Shown: piece after piece, positions 1-8,822 of the stretch | Numbering within the stretch: position 1 is the first letter of the stretch | How the letters are laid out: the number at the start of each line of letters is the position of its first letter | NCBI GenBank assembly: GCA_030529845.1 | Contig: JAUMWB010000001.1 | Location: 496,001-560,000, forward strand | Reading direction: 5' to 3' | Length of the DNA: 64,000 nt | Source of the DNA: Rothia sp. (in: high G+C Gram-positive bacteria) | GTDB lineage: Bacteria > Actinomycetota > Actinomycetes > Actinomycetales > Micrococcaceae | Position numbers and translations under genes: made by a program | Notes under the pieces: model-generated | Database searches by the model: none | The model's input: only the letters and a program-made list of their open reading frames with translations | What the model was told of the DNA's origin: nothing

Positions 1-923
1 TGGAGGGTTTGGCCGTTAACGGTGAGGGTTTCACCGCGACCGAAAGCCGGAGCAATATGCTCAAGTTCAGCTAAAAGTTTAGTCTCGTTGAGAGCGTCTC
101 CCATGACCTCGCGAGTCAGGGCCATTGCTGCCGCAGCGTTAAAGATGTTGTAGACACCGTAGAGGTTAATAGTGCCTGCCAGTTCCTGACCGGCAAGATC
201 AAAGGTAGCGTCGGTTCCCTTGAAATCCTTGAGCAGGACGGACGCCGCCGGCAGCTCGGGTGCCAAAAGACCGGCGTCCGCGCGGTCGGTACCCTCGGGG
301 CTGGTGCGCAAATCGTCATCGGAGGGGAAGAGGGAGCGTAGCTTCTCTGATAAACCAAAGTAGCTAACCTGAGTGCCGGGCTGAATGTTCTCAGCCAGAG
401 AGCGAATACGCGGGTCCTCGCGGTTGAGCACGACCGTGCCCGTGGTTGCACCGGCGACAGTGGCCAGCATGCGGCGGGTTGTGTCAATCTCGCCGAAGCG
501 GTCTAGTTGATCACGCAGGACGTTGAGCAGGAGCGCATAGTTGGGCTTGACCTTACGCACAAAATGAACGGCGTGGGCTTCATCCAGCTCAAGCACAGCG
601 ATGTCTGCATCCAGCTTGCCCGCCAGATTCATCTCACCCAGAAGGGCGGCAGCTACACCACGTACAAAGTTCGACCCGGTGCGGTTGGTAAAGACCTTCA
701 GGCCCTGGGCTTCTAGTAACTGCACCACCATCTTGGTTGTGGTCGTCTTACCGTTGGTACCGGATACCACCACAACGCCGCGGGGTAGCTTTGCCAGCTC
801 CTCCGCCACAAAATCAGGGTGCAACTTCTCCATGACCAGGCCCGGGAAAGCGGAACCGCCCCCGCGCAACTTGGTCGCATAACGAATGCCTTGGCCAACA
901 AGGCGAACAACAGGTCGTGACAT
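1..923 (-). CDS. murT: MurT, lipid II isoglutaminyl synthase Mur-ligase subunit (3' end beyond window)
   Basis: With its partner GatD, MurT amidates the D-glutamate of lipid II to D-isoglutamine in the cytoplasm. The reverse strand reads in one open frame from ATG at 923. The Mur-ligase P-loop GTNGKTTT lies at about residues 55-62, followed by NRTGSNFVRGV and a D-R-F-G-E central-domain segment near residue 140 typical of MurT/DUF1727 proteins. About 307 residues are visible; the C-terminal domain and any gatD lie to the left of the window. It is divergent from the DUF2797 gene with only about 40 bp between starts, so the promoters must overlap. Family call is firm. Confidence 0.9.
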   Translation of the reverse strand, partial: MSRPVVRLVGQGIRYATKLRGGGSAFPGLVMEKLHPDFVAEELAKLPRGVVVVSGTNGKTTTTKMVVQLLEAQGLKVFTNRTGSNFVRGVAAALLGEMNLAGKLDADIAVLELDEAHAVHFVRKVKPNYALLLNVLRDQLDRFGEIDTTRRMLATVAGATTGTVVLNREDPRIRSLAENIQPGTQVSYFGLSEKLRSLFPSDDDLRTSPEGTDRADAGLLAPELPAASVLLKDFKGTDATFDLAGQELAGTINLYGVYNIFNAAAAMALTREVMGDALNETKLLAELEHIAPAFGRGETLTVNGQTL

Positions 924-963
924 GGTGACTATCTTACCGGGTTTGTGTATGCTTCGAATCTGT

Positions 964-1953
964 ATGACTACTTTCATGAACCAGCTCGTGACCTACCCCG
1001 AATTTATCTGGCGCGACATCACCTGGCGTGACCGCTCCCCCTACCTTAAAGTTGAGCCTCTGCTTGATGGTCAACCTAGCGGTGAGATTGAAACAATTGC
1101 CATAACCCCGGGGAGCTTCCTCGGTCTCACCGCCTTACCGTCCGACGCGCTCGGTGCTGGCATCTACTGCAGCGGTTACTCGCGGGCAGCTGTCGACACC
1201 ATTGGTTTTCACCAGGTTCCCTGCCCAGATGGAAACACCATCACTAAGGGCAAGCAGTGCGACTCCTGCTTGGCCCGCGACGAGTTCGCACCCATTCACC
1301 GCATTCACCTAGGCTCCCGCATGAACGAGGCAGCTCTGGCCTATGTCAACCTTGAACACTATCTCTACATCGCCACTTTTCCCGATGGTACATCTAAGGT
1401 CGGCACCGCTTCCCTGCATTCCAACCCCCGCCGTCTCGACGACCAGGCTGTTGCCGCAGCCACCTTCGTAGCCCGAGCAGACACCGGCATCATCGTGCGT
1501 CAGCTGGAAGACCTGGTCTCGCACGAGGCCAACCTCACCCAGTTCAAACGAGCCTCCACCAAATACAAGGCCTGGGTTGCCCCAGCCAGCACCGAACGCC
1601 TCAAATCTGAGCACTACATGGCCGTGGAAAACGCCACTTGGGCTCTCGAAGAAGCCCACGACACCATTGAGGGTTTTGAAATCACCGCAGACCGCTGGGT
1701 GCCTTCCCTGGCAATGAGCCGGGCCTACGCGTCCTTACGGGCGGAGAACCCCGAGCCCCTTACAGCCTACCCCACCCTCACCGAGGAGGCTCACGGCTTC
1801 TATATCACCGGCGGAACCGGCAAATTCCTGACAGCCCACTTCGGCGACCCCAACCAGACCTTCCTCATCAACACCACAGAACTCTCCAACAGAGCCTGCC
1901 GCCAGCACGGGGAACTCACTCCCCCGGAGTCCGTGCAGGAATCCCTGTTCTAG
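964..1953 (+). CDS. DUF2797 domain-containing protein
   Basis: This is a protein of about 330 residues of the DUF2797 family, whose function is unknown. A conserved KGKQCDSCLARDEF segment with a CxxC pair near residues 99-102 suggests bound zinc. It is followed by the family's LGSRMNEAALAYVNLEHYLY region. In-frame ATGs occur at 949, 964 and 976, none with a clear Shine-Dalgarno, so the start is uncertain; a longer frame from 886 overlaps murT and is unlikely. It is divergent from murT and convergent with the HIT gene. Confidence 0.8.
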   Translation: MTTFMNQLVTYPEFIWRDITWRDRSPYLKVEPLLDGQPSGEIETIAITPGSFLGLTALPSDALGAGIYCSGYSRAAVDTIGFHQVPCPDGNTITKGKQCDSCLARDEFAPIHRIHLGSRMNEAALAYVNLEHYLYIATFPDGTSKVGTASLHSNPRRLDDQAVAAATFVARADTGIIVRQLEDLVSHEANLTQFKRASTKYKAWVAPASTERLKSEHYMAVENATWALEEAHDTIEGFEITADRWVPSLAMSRAYASLRAENPEPLTAYPTLTEEAHGFYITGGTGKFLTAHFGDPNQTFLINTTELSNRACRQHGELTPPESVQESLF

Positions 1954-2068
1954 GAGGGCAGTAGGTAAGCCAATAAGCCCGCTGGCACGGGGCTGGCGTG
2001 AATGATATCGAGCGCCCCAGCGCGAGATATCAGAGGGTCGGCGGGCGGTTGGCTTACCTACTGCCCTC
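1954..2068. repeat. Nested inverted repeat between convergent genes
   Basis: A perfect 20-nt inverted repeat (1954-1973 and 2049-2068) begins right after the DUF2797 stop and ends inside the 3' end of the HIT gene. Nested inside are arms TGATATC (2003-2009) and GATATCA (2026-2032). No long T tract follows. It may act as a bidirectional terminator or transcript-end structure, or be a small repeat element. Confidence 0.6.
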
Positions 2069-2615
2069 GACTATCCCAGGCAGCATTGAGCAGGCCTCGG
2101 ATCTCATCCAAGGTCTGTGTGACCGTCTTGGTGCCTGCCACGATGGGCAGGAAGTTGGTGTCGCCGCTCCAGCGGGGAACGATGTGTTGATGCAGGTGGG
2201 CGGCAACCCCTGCCCCGCCAACTTTGCCCTGGTTCATGCCGATATTGAAGCCGGCTGCGCGGCTCACCTCCCGCAGGATTCCCATAGCTTTCTGGGTCAG
2301 GGCTGCAATTTCGGCAGTTTCCTCCAGTGTTGCATCGTCATAGTTAGGAATATGCCGATAGGGGCAAACCAGCAGATGCCCGGGGTTATAGGGGTAGAGG
2401 TTGAGAATGACGTAGGCGTGCTCACCGCGGTACACAATCAGCGACTCAGTGTCGTCATGGTCAGGGGCGTCGCAGAAGGGGCAGGTGTTCTCGGTGTAGT
2501 CTTTCTGCCCGCCCTTCACGTAGGCACGGCGGTGGGGCGTCCAGAGCCGCTGGAAGGCGTCCGGCACCCCCGGTAGCTCAAAATCATCGGTGGTGTAGTG
2601 GGGAATTTCTACCAT
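2058..2615 (-). CDS. HIT family hydrolase (Ap4A phosphorylase-like)
   Basis: This is a nucleotide-binding hydrolase or phosphorylase of the histidine triad family, probably acting on diadenosine polyphosphates. The catalytic HLHQHIVPR motif lies at about residues 140-148. A CPFC pair at 45-48 gives the zinc site seen in the actinobacterial Ap4A phosphorylase-type proteins. The length of 185 residues is normal. In many actinobacteria this gene directly follows thrS; here thrS is on the same strand but about 6.2 kb upstream, with decayed genes between. Confidence 0.88.
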   Translation of the reverse strand: MVEIPHYTTDDFELPGVPDAFQRLWTPHRRAYVKGGQKDYTENTCPFCDAPDHDDTESLIVYRGEHAYVILNLYPYNPGHLLVCPYRHIPNYDDATLEETAEIAALTQKAMGILREVSRAAGFNIGMNQGKVGGAGVAAHLHQHIVPRWSGDTNFLPIVAGTKTVTQTLDEIRGLLNAAWDSRGQ

Positions 2616-2653
2616 ACCCCTCAGTTTATCCCGAGGGGCAGGTAGGACGCCGC

Positions 2654-3739
2654 CTAGCGCCGGGTGCCCCAGGCCCGGCGGTACTGGGCGGGCACGTAGT
2701 CGATATCGACCTTGAGTTCGTCGGCCCAGTGCAGGGCAAAGGCTGGGTTGCGCAGGGCTTCCCGGCCCACCAGCACCACATCGGCCTGGCCTGACCCCAC
2801 AATGAACTCGGCAAGCCGAGGCGAGTTAATCATGCCAACAGCACCTACCGGCAACCCGCTCTCACGCTTGACCTGAGCAGCCATGGGCACCTGGTAACCC
2901 GCATAGACGTTAATTTTTGCCGGATAGTTACCGCTGGTGGAAATATCGGCGAAGTCCACGCCGTCCTCGGCGAGCCAGCGCACCACCTGTGCTGTTTCCT
3001 CAACGGTAATGCCACCGTCAACAAATTCAGTGGCCGACAGGCGGACAATCAGCGGCATCTCTGCGGGCATCACCTCCCGCATGGCCTGGGCAACCCTGCG
3101 GGCAAAGCGGGCCCGGTTCTCCAGGGAGCCGCCGTAAGAATCTTCTCGCTGATTCGAAAGGGGCGAAAGGAACTGAGTGATCAGGTAGCCGTGGGCCCCG
3201 TGAATCTCAATGAAGTCAAAGCCGGCAGCCACCGCGCGGGCTGCAGCCGCGGCGAAGGCCTGCACTAGGTCGTCAATTTTCTCTTCGGTAAGGGCCTGCG
3301 GTTCTTTCAAGCCGGGGTAGGCAAGAGCGGACGGGGCCAGAGTGACCCAACCGCCCTCGTCCTCCCCCAGAGAACCTCCATCGTGCGGAACCAGCTCACC
3401 GGGCGTCGATGCCTTCCGCCCGGCGTGGGCAATCTGGATTCCTGCCTTCGCTCCCCCGGCGTGAATGGCGTCGACGACGGGCTTGAAGGCTTCGGTGTGG
3501 TCATCGCTCCACAGGCCCAGGCAGTAGGGGCTAATTCGGGCGGAGGGTTCAACGCCGGTCATTTCGACAATGACGGCACCGGCTCCACCCCGGGCTAGAG
3601 CCCCGTAGTGGGAAATGTGGTAGGCGTTAGGTTTGCCGTCCTGCTGGTCAACCGAGTACTGGCACATGGGTGGAACCCAGAGGCGGTTACGGGTGGTCAT
3701 AGAACGCAGGGTAAAGGGTTCAAAGAGGGGCGATGCCAT
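2654..3739 (-). CDS. NADH:flavin oxidoreductase, old yellow enzyme (YqjM type)
   Basis: This FMN-dependent ene-reductase is 361 residues long, a full length for the family. PMCQYS places Cys26 and Tyr28 exactly as in YqjM-class (thermophilic-like) enzymes. The substrate-binding pair HGAH is at 180-183, and QREDSYGGSLENR is the typical phosphate-loop approach. It reduces activated C=C bonds using NAD(P)H in the cytoplasm. It sits 38 bp upstream of the HIT gene on the same strand and may be cotranscribed with it. The physiological substrate is unknown. Confidence 0.9.
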   Translation of the reverse strand: MASPLFEPFTLRSMTTRNRLWVPPMCQYSVDQQDGKPNAYHISHYGALARGGAGAVIVEMTGVEPSARISPYCLGLWSDDHTEAFKPVVDAIHAGGAKAGIQIAHAGRKASTPGELVPHDGGSLGEDEGGWVTLAPSALAYPGLKEPQALTEEKIDDLVQAFAAAAARAVAAGFDFIEIHGAHGYLITQFLSPLSNQREDSYGGSLENRARFARRVAQAMREVMPAEMPLIVRLSATEFVDGGITVEETAQVVRWLAEDGVDFADISTSGNYPAKINVYAGYQVPMAAQVKRESGLPVGAVGMINSPRLAEFIVGSGQADVVLVGREALRNPAFALHWADELKVDIDYVPAQYRRAWGTRR

Positions 3740-3853
3740 GTTATTTAGGCCTTTCTTATAGGGTTGTGCACCTGTTTCAACCGGGTGCGGGGCCGAGATA
3801 TTCCCGGGGTTCAGGAGCAGTGAGGGGTAGACTTACAGGCAGCAAGGACTGAC

Positions 3854-4906
3854 GTGAGGAGCCCCGTGTTTTCTTTCTCCGACCTCGAAATATCCCTGGT
3901 TGCCGCACCCATGGCTGGCGGGCCTTCTACGCCTGAGCTCGCTGCGGCAGTCTCGGAAGCCGGTGGACTTGGCCTCTTAGCCGGTGGCTATCTTTCTGCT
4001 GAAGCTCTTACACGTCAGATCAAGCAGACCCGGGCACTGACCAGCCGCACCTTTGGGGTAAATCTCTTTATGCCCATCACCGATGAGCAAATACCCGAGG
4101 ACGCCAGTGAGCAACTAGCGCGGTTTACCACCGCACTACAGCCGATAGCGGAATACCTAGGGAGTGAGCCGGGTGAGGCACAAGCTACTGGTGAGAGCGA
4201 GTCTCGGGTTTTCACCGAGCTCATGGAGGTTGTTATCTCTCACCGTATTGCTGTGGTGACTTTTACCTTTGGCTGCCCCAGCGCCGATATGATGCAGTTG
4301 CTGCAGGAGTCCGGTTCCCTGGTAGGCGTAACCGTTACCCGCCCGCAGGACGCCCTTACCGCTGAAGAAGCTGGCGCTGATTTCCTCTGTGTGCAGGGCC
4401 CTGCCGCAGGTGGGCACCAGTCCACTTTTTCTGTGACTGATGAGCTGAATGAGTTGCCGCTACCGCGGTTACTCGAGGAGGTGCGGAGAATTTGCACTGT
4501 GCCCCTGGTAGCTGCGGGCGGAGTCCGCAACGCTGAGCAGGTGCAAAGCCTTCTCGCGTCTGGTGCGGTAGCTGTTCAGTTAGGCACCATGCTCTTACTA
4601 GCAGATGAGGCTGGAACGTCAAAGCCCCATCGAAACCTGTTACAAGCCCCTGCGCGAGAAACTCAGATGACAAGGGCTTTTACTGGCCGTTTTGCCCGTG
4701 CGATTAGAAATAGCTGGGTGGAACGCCACCACGATACAGCCCCAGCTCTTTACCCGGGCGTACATGAGGTGACGGGCCCCTTGAGGCGGGCAGCTACCCT
4801 ACACGGTGATACTGAGTGGATTCATGCCTGGGCGGGAGAGCCCTATGCGGGTGTGAGGGGCGGGCCAGCTGCAGAAATTCTACGTAACCTTGTGCCAGCG
4901 CGGTAG
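3854..4906 (+). CDS. Nitronate monooxygenase family flavoprotein
   Basis: This TIM-barrel FMN enzyme oxidises alkyl nitronates such as propionate-3-nitronate. LVAAPMAGGPST near the N terminus, GVNLFMP near residue 72, a GADFLCVQGPAAGGHQ segment and an AAGGVRN phosphate-binding loop are family hallmarks. The start is GTG at 3854 with AAGGA five bases upstream; a second GTG at 3866 is possible. It is divergent from the old yellow enzyme and followed by the FBP gene after 27 bp, so those two may form an operon. Confidence 0.87.
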   Translation: MRSPVFSFSDLEISLVAAPMAGGPSTPELAAAVSEAGGLGLLAGGYLSAEALTRQIKQTRALTSRTFGVNLFMPITDEQIPEDASEQLARFTTALQPIAEYLGSEPGEAQATGESESRVFTELMEVVISHRIAVVTFTFGCPSADMMQLLQESGSLVGVTVTRPQDALTAEEAGADFLCVQGPAAGGHQSTFSVTDELNELPLPRLLEEVRRICTVPLVAAGGVRNAEQVQSLLASGAVAVQLGTMLLLADEAGTSKPHRNLLQAPARETQMTRAFTGRFARAIRNSWVERHHDTAPALYPGVHEVTGPLRRAATLHGDTEWIHAWAGEPYAGVRGGPAAEILRNLVPAR

Positions 4907-4933
4907 CCACCATCGCGGTGTAAACTTGCAGGT

Positions 4934-5428
4934 ATGCAAGAACTAACCAAAGCTGCCGTCCGCTCGTCTTTTATTAACTGCTCTAAGGGCGAGGCTAAAC
5001 GCCTCAACCTACCCAGCCTCAAGGAGCAGAATTGGGAGGACCTGATTTTCCTGTCCTGGCTCGACCCGAAAAGCCCGCTCAAGGGTTGCCTGGTCGTGGA
5101 ACACGAAGGGCAGGTGCAGGGCGTGCTGCTGCAAAAGTCTAAGGCGCAGAGTAAGGCCGCTCAGATGTGCCAGTTCTGCCTGACTCTGCACCCGGGGTCG
5201 GGGATTTCGCTGTATACGGCGGCCCGGCCGGGTGAGTCGGGGCGACGCGGCAATACCATCGGCACCTACCTGTGCTCCAACCTGGCCTGCACCGACTATG
5301 TGCGGGGCAAGAAAAAGCCGGCGGGTATTCGCCAGATGGACGAGACCTTGTCCCTCGAAGAGCGCATAGCTCGCACCCGCGATAATGCGGTCAGGTTTAT
5401 TGAGCGACTGGTGGAGGGTGCCGCATAA
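4934..5428 (+). CDS. FBP domain treble-clef zinc-finger protein (FusB-like)
   Basis: This 164-residue protein resembles the C-terminal domain of EF-G-binding FusB/FBP proteins. Two zinc-ligand pairs are visible, CQFC at 79-82 and C114/C119, in the treble-clef arrangement. FusB-type proteins bind EF-G and relieve fusidic acid stalling; whether this chromosomal relative does so is not known. It lies downstream of the nitronate monooxygenase gene and upstream of a GNAT remnant. Confidence 0.75.
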   Translation: MQELTKAAVRSSFINCSKGEAKRLNLPSLKEQNWEDLIFLSWLDPKSPLKGCLVVEHEGQVQGVLLQKSKAQSKAAQMCQFCLTLHPGSGISLYTAARPGESGRRGNTIGTYLCSNLACTDYVRGKKKPAGIRQMDETLSLEERIARTRDNAVRFIERLVEGAA

Positions 5429-5661
5429 TTGGGCAGGCCCGAGGACGCGGGGTGGGCCGGGCCTTGCACGACGCCTACCTGGGTGCGGTTCGGCAGCACC
5501 CAAACATCAGCACCTTACGTTTGGGAATTGTGGCAACTAACTCCGAGGTCGCCGAACCTTTCTGGCGGGCCCTAGGCTACACCCCTAGTGGCGAGGCTAA
5601 GGACTTTTCCCAGGGTGATGTGGTTTCAACGGTGGAAGTTTTTACCCGGCCGGTCAGCTAG
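5428..5661 (+). pseudogene. GNAT acetyltransferase C-terminal remnant
   Basis: The frame encodes only the C-terminal half of a GNAT fold: QARGRGVGRAL is the acetyl-CoA pyrophosphate loop, followed by LGIVATNSEVAEPFWRALGY. The N-terminal half (about 80 residues) is missing. No start precedes the motif, and an in-frame stop sits at 5401. A GTG at 5452 would make only 69 residues. It is most likely a truncated gene left by an old rearrangement. Confidence 0.7.
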
Positions 5662-5775
5662 CATGACCTCATAAAAAGACTGGTCGGAGTATTGCTGCTC
5701 AAGCCATCGCTGCACCGCAGGGTTTTTCTTGGCTGGAACCTTCCGAATCTCACTGACAAGATTGGTATCAAGTAC
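5662..5775 (-). pseudogene. VapC-type PIN-domain toxin remnant
   Basis: The minus strand reads VLDTNLVSEIRKVPAKKN and then AVQRWLEQQ, the characteristic N terminus of a PIN-domain ribonuclease (catalytic Asp in LDTN). The codon before it is TAG rather than a start, and the rest of the toxin is absent. No antitoxin gene is visible. It abuts the GNAT remnant, so this gap holds two decayed genes. Confidence 0.65.
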
Positions 5776-5841
5776 CTACAACAGAGCGCGGCTCAAAGTT
5801 GAGGCTGAGCGGACGCTGCCAGAATGGTAGTTTTCCCAAAC

Positions 5842-6420
5842 TTAACACTCAGTATCAGTCTCTTGGTTTTCAGGCCCTTCTACTGTGGGTTGGTTCAAAG
5901 CTCTATCGCGGTAGCCTCTCATGACTGCCGCCAGGTCTTCTATGTTCATCCCATCGGGTAGCTTCATAGCCATCGTCGAGATTGTAATGGTTGAGTTTGC
6001 TGCCCCTTCGTGGGTCACTCGGGTCAAAGCGCGGATACCGGTTAAGGTCCAGTTATAGGCGTGGGTATCGGCGATGACAGCCCTGATTTCCTTACCCTGC
6101 CTATCAGCGGTGATGTCTCCGATGACGCTCCACAGAATCAGGTGGTTGCCGTGGTCGAGAACCGTTGAGTGGTTGTAGAACCCCTCGGGCGTGAGAATAA
6201 GGGCGTACCTGCGCCGGAAGTAGTAGATAAAGGTAAAGATGCCGGCGACAATGCACACCACTCCGGATGCCAGGACGCGGTGATATCTCCAGTCCGGTGG
6301 GTTATGGATAAACCACAGACCCACAGCTATCCAGCCCACGCCAATCAGGAAGCTCATGCCGAGTTTCTTGGGGATGCGGAGGGTGTCTTCCGCGCTCAGC
6401 ATATCGATGTTTTTAGACAT
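5842..6420 (-). CDS. Membrane protein with PH-like C-terminal domain (STM3941-like)
   Basis: This is a 192-residue protein with two membrane helices at about residues 23-42 and 48-67, followed by a basic stop-transfer segment YYFRRRYA. A cytoplasmic beta-rich region (LILTPEGFYNHSTV, LILWSVIGDI) resembles bacterial PH-like domains of the STM3941 type. A related gene lies immediately upstream on the same strand, so the pair is a tandem duplication. Function is unknown. Confidence 0.6.
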   Translation of the reverse strand: MSKNIDMLSAEDTLRIPKKLGMSFLIGVGWIAVGLWFIHNPPDWRYHRVLASGVVCIVAGIFTFIYYFRRRYALILTPEGFYNHSTVLDHGNHLILWSVIGDITADRQGKEIRAVIADTHAYNWTLTGIRALTRVTHEGAANSTITISTMAMKLPDGMNIEDLAAVMRGYRDRALNQPTVEGPENQETDTEC

Positions 6421-6447
6421 GTTCAGTTTAGAGGTTCTATTGCAGAC

Positions 6448-6942
6448 CTATCGGCTGGTATTTATGGCTGCAACTTTGGCTTCACCATGCGCGAAATCTC
6501 GATAGTCCTCGATAGCTTGTATGAGATCGCGCTTTTTCATTCCAGAAGGTAGCGTGAGGTGCTGGGTCATAATGGCCTGGTTCCGCGGGGTTATGTGAAG
6601 TTCTGCGTCTGCATGGGAGCTGGGGTGAATCTTGATTCCGCCTAGCTCGTTGGAGACTCCACCAACAGCTTCCCAGGGAATGAGAGCCGATGATCTTGCT
6701 GAGATAGTCGTTCTGTTCAGGATTCCTTCTGCTGTGATGGCGAGGGCCTTACGCCCCATGGCTAGGTAGATTGTTAGTCCAATCGCAGCGGTGGCAAAGA
6801 AGAGAGCGCCTACCCATAGCAGCATTCCAAAGAACCCCGAGCGCTCCATCGCAGATGAAGCAGAAAGAAGCGCAAAGACTAGGCAGAGCACCGCATTCAG
6901 GCCAACCTTGGCTGGACTTTTCTTGGCGTAAATATCCTTCAC
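6448..6942 (-). CDS. Membrane protein paralogous to the downstream gene (STM3941-like)
   Basis: This 164-residue protein has the same plan as its neighbour: two N-terminal membrane helices (about 14-32 and 38-60), then ALAITAEGILNRTTISARSS and ALIPWEAVGGV, matching the PH-like region of the 192-residue protein. Both end with a short helix beginning LPSGM or LPDGM. An AGGAGG site precedes the ATG at 6942. Function is unknown; they may work as a pair. Confidence 0.6.
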   Translation of the reverse strand: MKDIYAKKSPAKVGLNAVLCLVFALLSASSAMERSGFFGMLLWVGALFFATAAIGLTIYLAMGRKALAITAEGILNRTTISARSSALIPWEAVGGVSNELGGIKIHPSSHADAELHITPRNQAIMTQHLTLPSGMKKRDLIQAIEDYRDFAHGEAKVAAINTSR

Positions 6943-6956
6943 GGTTCCTCCTCATT

Positions 6957-8513
6957 GAGAGCTACTTGCATCAACAATTTTACCAAGCAGACTTATTTAT
7001 CTCAAAGCAAGCAGGAACGGAGCTGAGTAGGCTAATTGCTGCTACAGACGAAGAGCAGATTATTGCTGAGAAGGTACGTTTCAAGAACACTCCCGAGTAT
7101 ATGGACAGATACTGGGAGCAGGCCGCCTCGTTAGCGCCTTGTTTTGTGATGACAGCCTACCAGGTGCCGAGATACTTTAAGCTCTACGCCCCGCAGGGTG
7201 AGCCCGACAACTTTGAAGTAGAACGATTTGGCTCTGAGACCGATTAAGGTATTGCCGAGGCGCATGAGCTGGGTTGGCGCTGGGATTCCATGAAGGAATA
7301 CGGCCTGACGTCTTCTCACTCTTCTTCCCTTATGCTGGCAGCGGCTCAGTCTTCGAATTGGGTGTATAGCACCAAGAACTATCCTGGCTTATTCCTGTCT
7401 GAGCATTTTAGGTGCCATACAGACATTATCGAGTACTGCAATGATTTGCTCTATGACGGCTTGCTTGTTCCTTCGCGCCCCCTCAAGGGCTACAAGCTTG
7501 AGGGCAAAACGCCCGGAGCTTTCCTTTTCCAGTTAGTTGAGAATTCCCAGGATCGCCGAAACGGTTCTAGCCGGGTAAATAGCCAGGAAGCTGAGGCTAT
7601 TGCAGATTGGATTATCGGTAATTTTGAGTACTTCCGCGCCATCTACAACCCCGATGCTGATGCTGCAAAAGATAAGTCTCTGTTTGCTGTGGTAACCCCG
7701 TTTGCGGCTCAGGCACGGGAAGTACGGAAGACCTTGCGGATGAAGAGTGAGGAAATAGCCGGCAAGGTAACTGTCGGCACCGCCCACACTTTGCAGGGCG
7801 CTGAGCGTCAGGTTGTTCTGTTCTCGCCTGTTTACGGTGATAACTCTGATAAGGCTTCTTTCGTGGACGGCACTCTTGAGCTGATGAATGTTGCTGTTTC
7901 CCGTGCCAAGGATTTGTTTATTGTCTTTGGTGGCCAGCGGCGCTGGGAGGATACCGGCCCTGTCTTTGGGCTAGTGCGCCAGCGTGCGGTTTTTGGCCCG
8001 CACTGGTTTGGCTACAATGGACCACAGGGTTTAGCATTTGAAGCACCTATCAGAATTGTGGAAGAGAGGACGCCGCAGCCCACTCCCCCTGCACCTGCGC
8101 CAGCATCTGCACCCACGCCGGTGCAGCAAGCACCGTGGGCCCGACAGGCTGAACCCCCAATGAGCGTTCCGCAGCCAACACCTGTTCCCCCTACGGCACC
8201 AGAACCAAAAATGGTTGACCGACATGAGCCTGGTTATCTGATTGCTACTGAGCTCATTGACATGTGGAAGGAAAGCGGTGTTTTGCCTGAGGACTCTAAA
8301 GTGAAAGCCCAGCAGTTCAACGCTGCTATGGACGCAGCTGGTTTACTCACCAAGATTGATGGCACCTGGCACCCAACTATTGAGGGTATTTCCATCGGTA
8401 TTGCCCAATATCAGGGCGGTTCAGGAGACCGCACCTATGTCAGCCCGATTTACTCTCCCCAGGCTCAAGAAGCACTGGAGCAGATGGTTGTATCGGGCCG
8501 GTTAGATTTCTAA
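6957..8513 (+). pseudogene. Superfamily I helicase (AAA_12 type), internally deleted
   Basis: Two pieces share one frame but are split by TAA at 7245-7247. The first ends with APCFVMTAYQVPRYF, the segment that in intact relatives precedes the DEAG Walker B motif. The second resumes at GIAEAHELGWRWDSM and keeps helicase C-terminal motifs: SEHFRCHTDII, GTAHTLQGAERQVV and NVAVSRAKD. The ATPase core with Walker A and B is missing, so a 5' truncation, an internal deletion and a nonsense codon have inactivated the gene. The last 130 residues hold a proline-rich linker and a KilAC-like winged-helix region. A protein from ATG 7290 (407 residues) could still be made but would lack ATPase motifs. Confidence 0.75.
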
Positions 8514-8527
8514 CTAGTCCTAATGAT

Positions 8528-8570
8528 GCGGGGGCTGTGAGATATTGCCTCGCAGCCCCCCGCTTTGTTT
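8528..8570 (+). terminator. Rho-independent terminator after helicase remnant
   Basis: Arms GCGGGGGCTG (8528-8537) and CAGCCCCC (8553-8560) form a stem followed by a T-rich stretch. Confidence 0.75.
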
Positions 8571-8780
8571 TGCCTATATTATACAGCCAATGACAAAGTT
8601 ATTGCCTGACCGTGACATTGCTAGGCATAAAGCAACTGCTCAATTCAACCTAACAACTATTACCATTAGCTCACTGCCCAAAATAGCTAAGAGGCTTGTT
8701 CATGAAATAATAAGGTATATACAAATAAATATATTTCTAGATTTGGCATTCATTTTATAAATCTAACTTCACTTCCTAAT

Positions 8781-8814
8781 CACTACGGCCGAGAAATATT
8801 TCCCGGCCGTAGTG
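8781..8814 (-). terminator. Terminator of thrS
   Basis: A perfect 11-bp stem (CACTACGGCCG at 8781-8791, complement at 8804-8814) lies 8 bp beyond the thrS stop. The following T tract is weak. Confidence 0.65.
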
Positions 8815-8822
8815 ATATTCAT

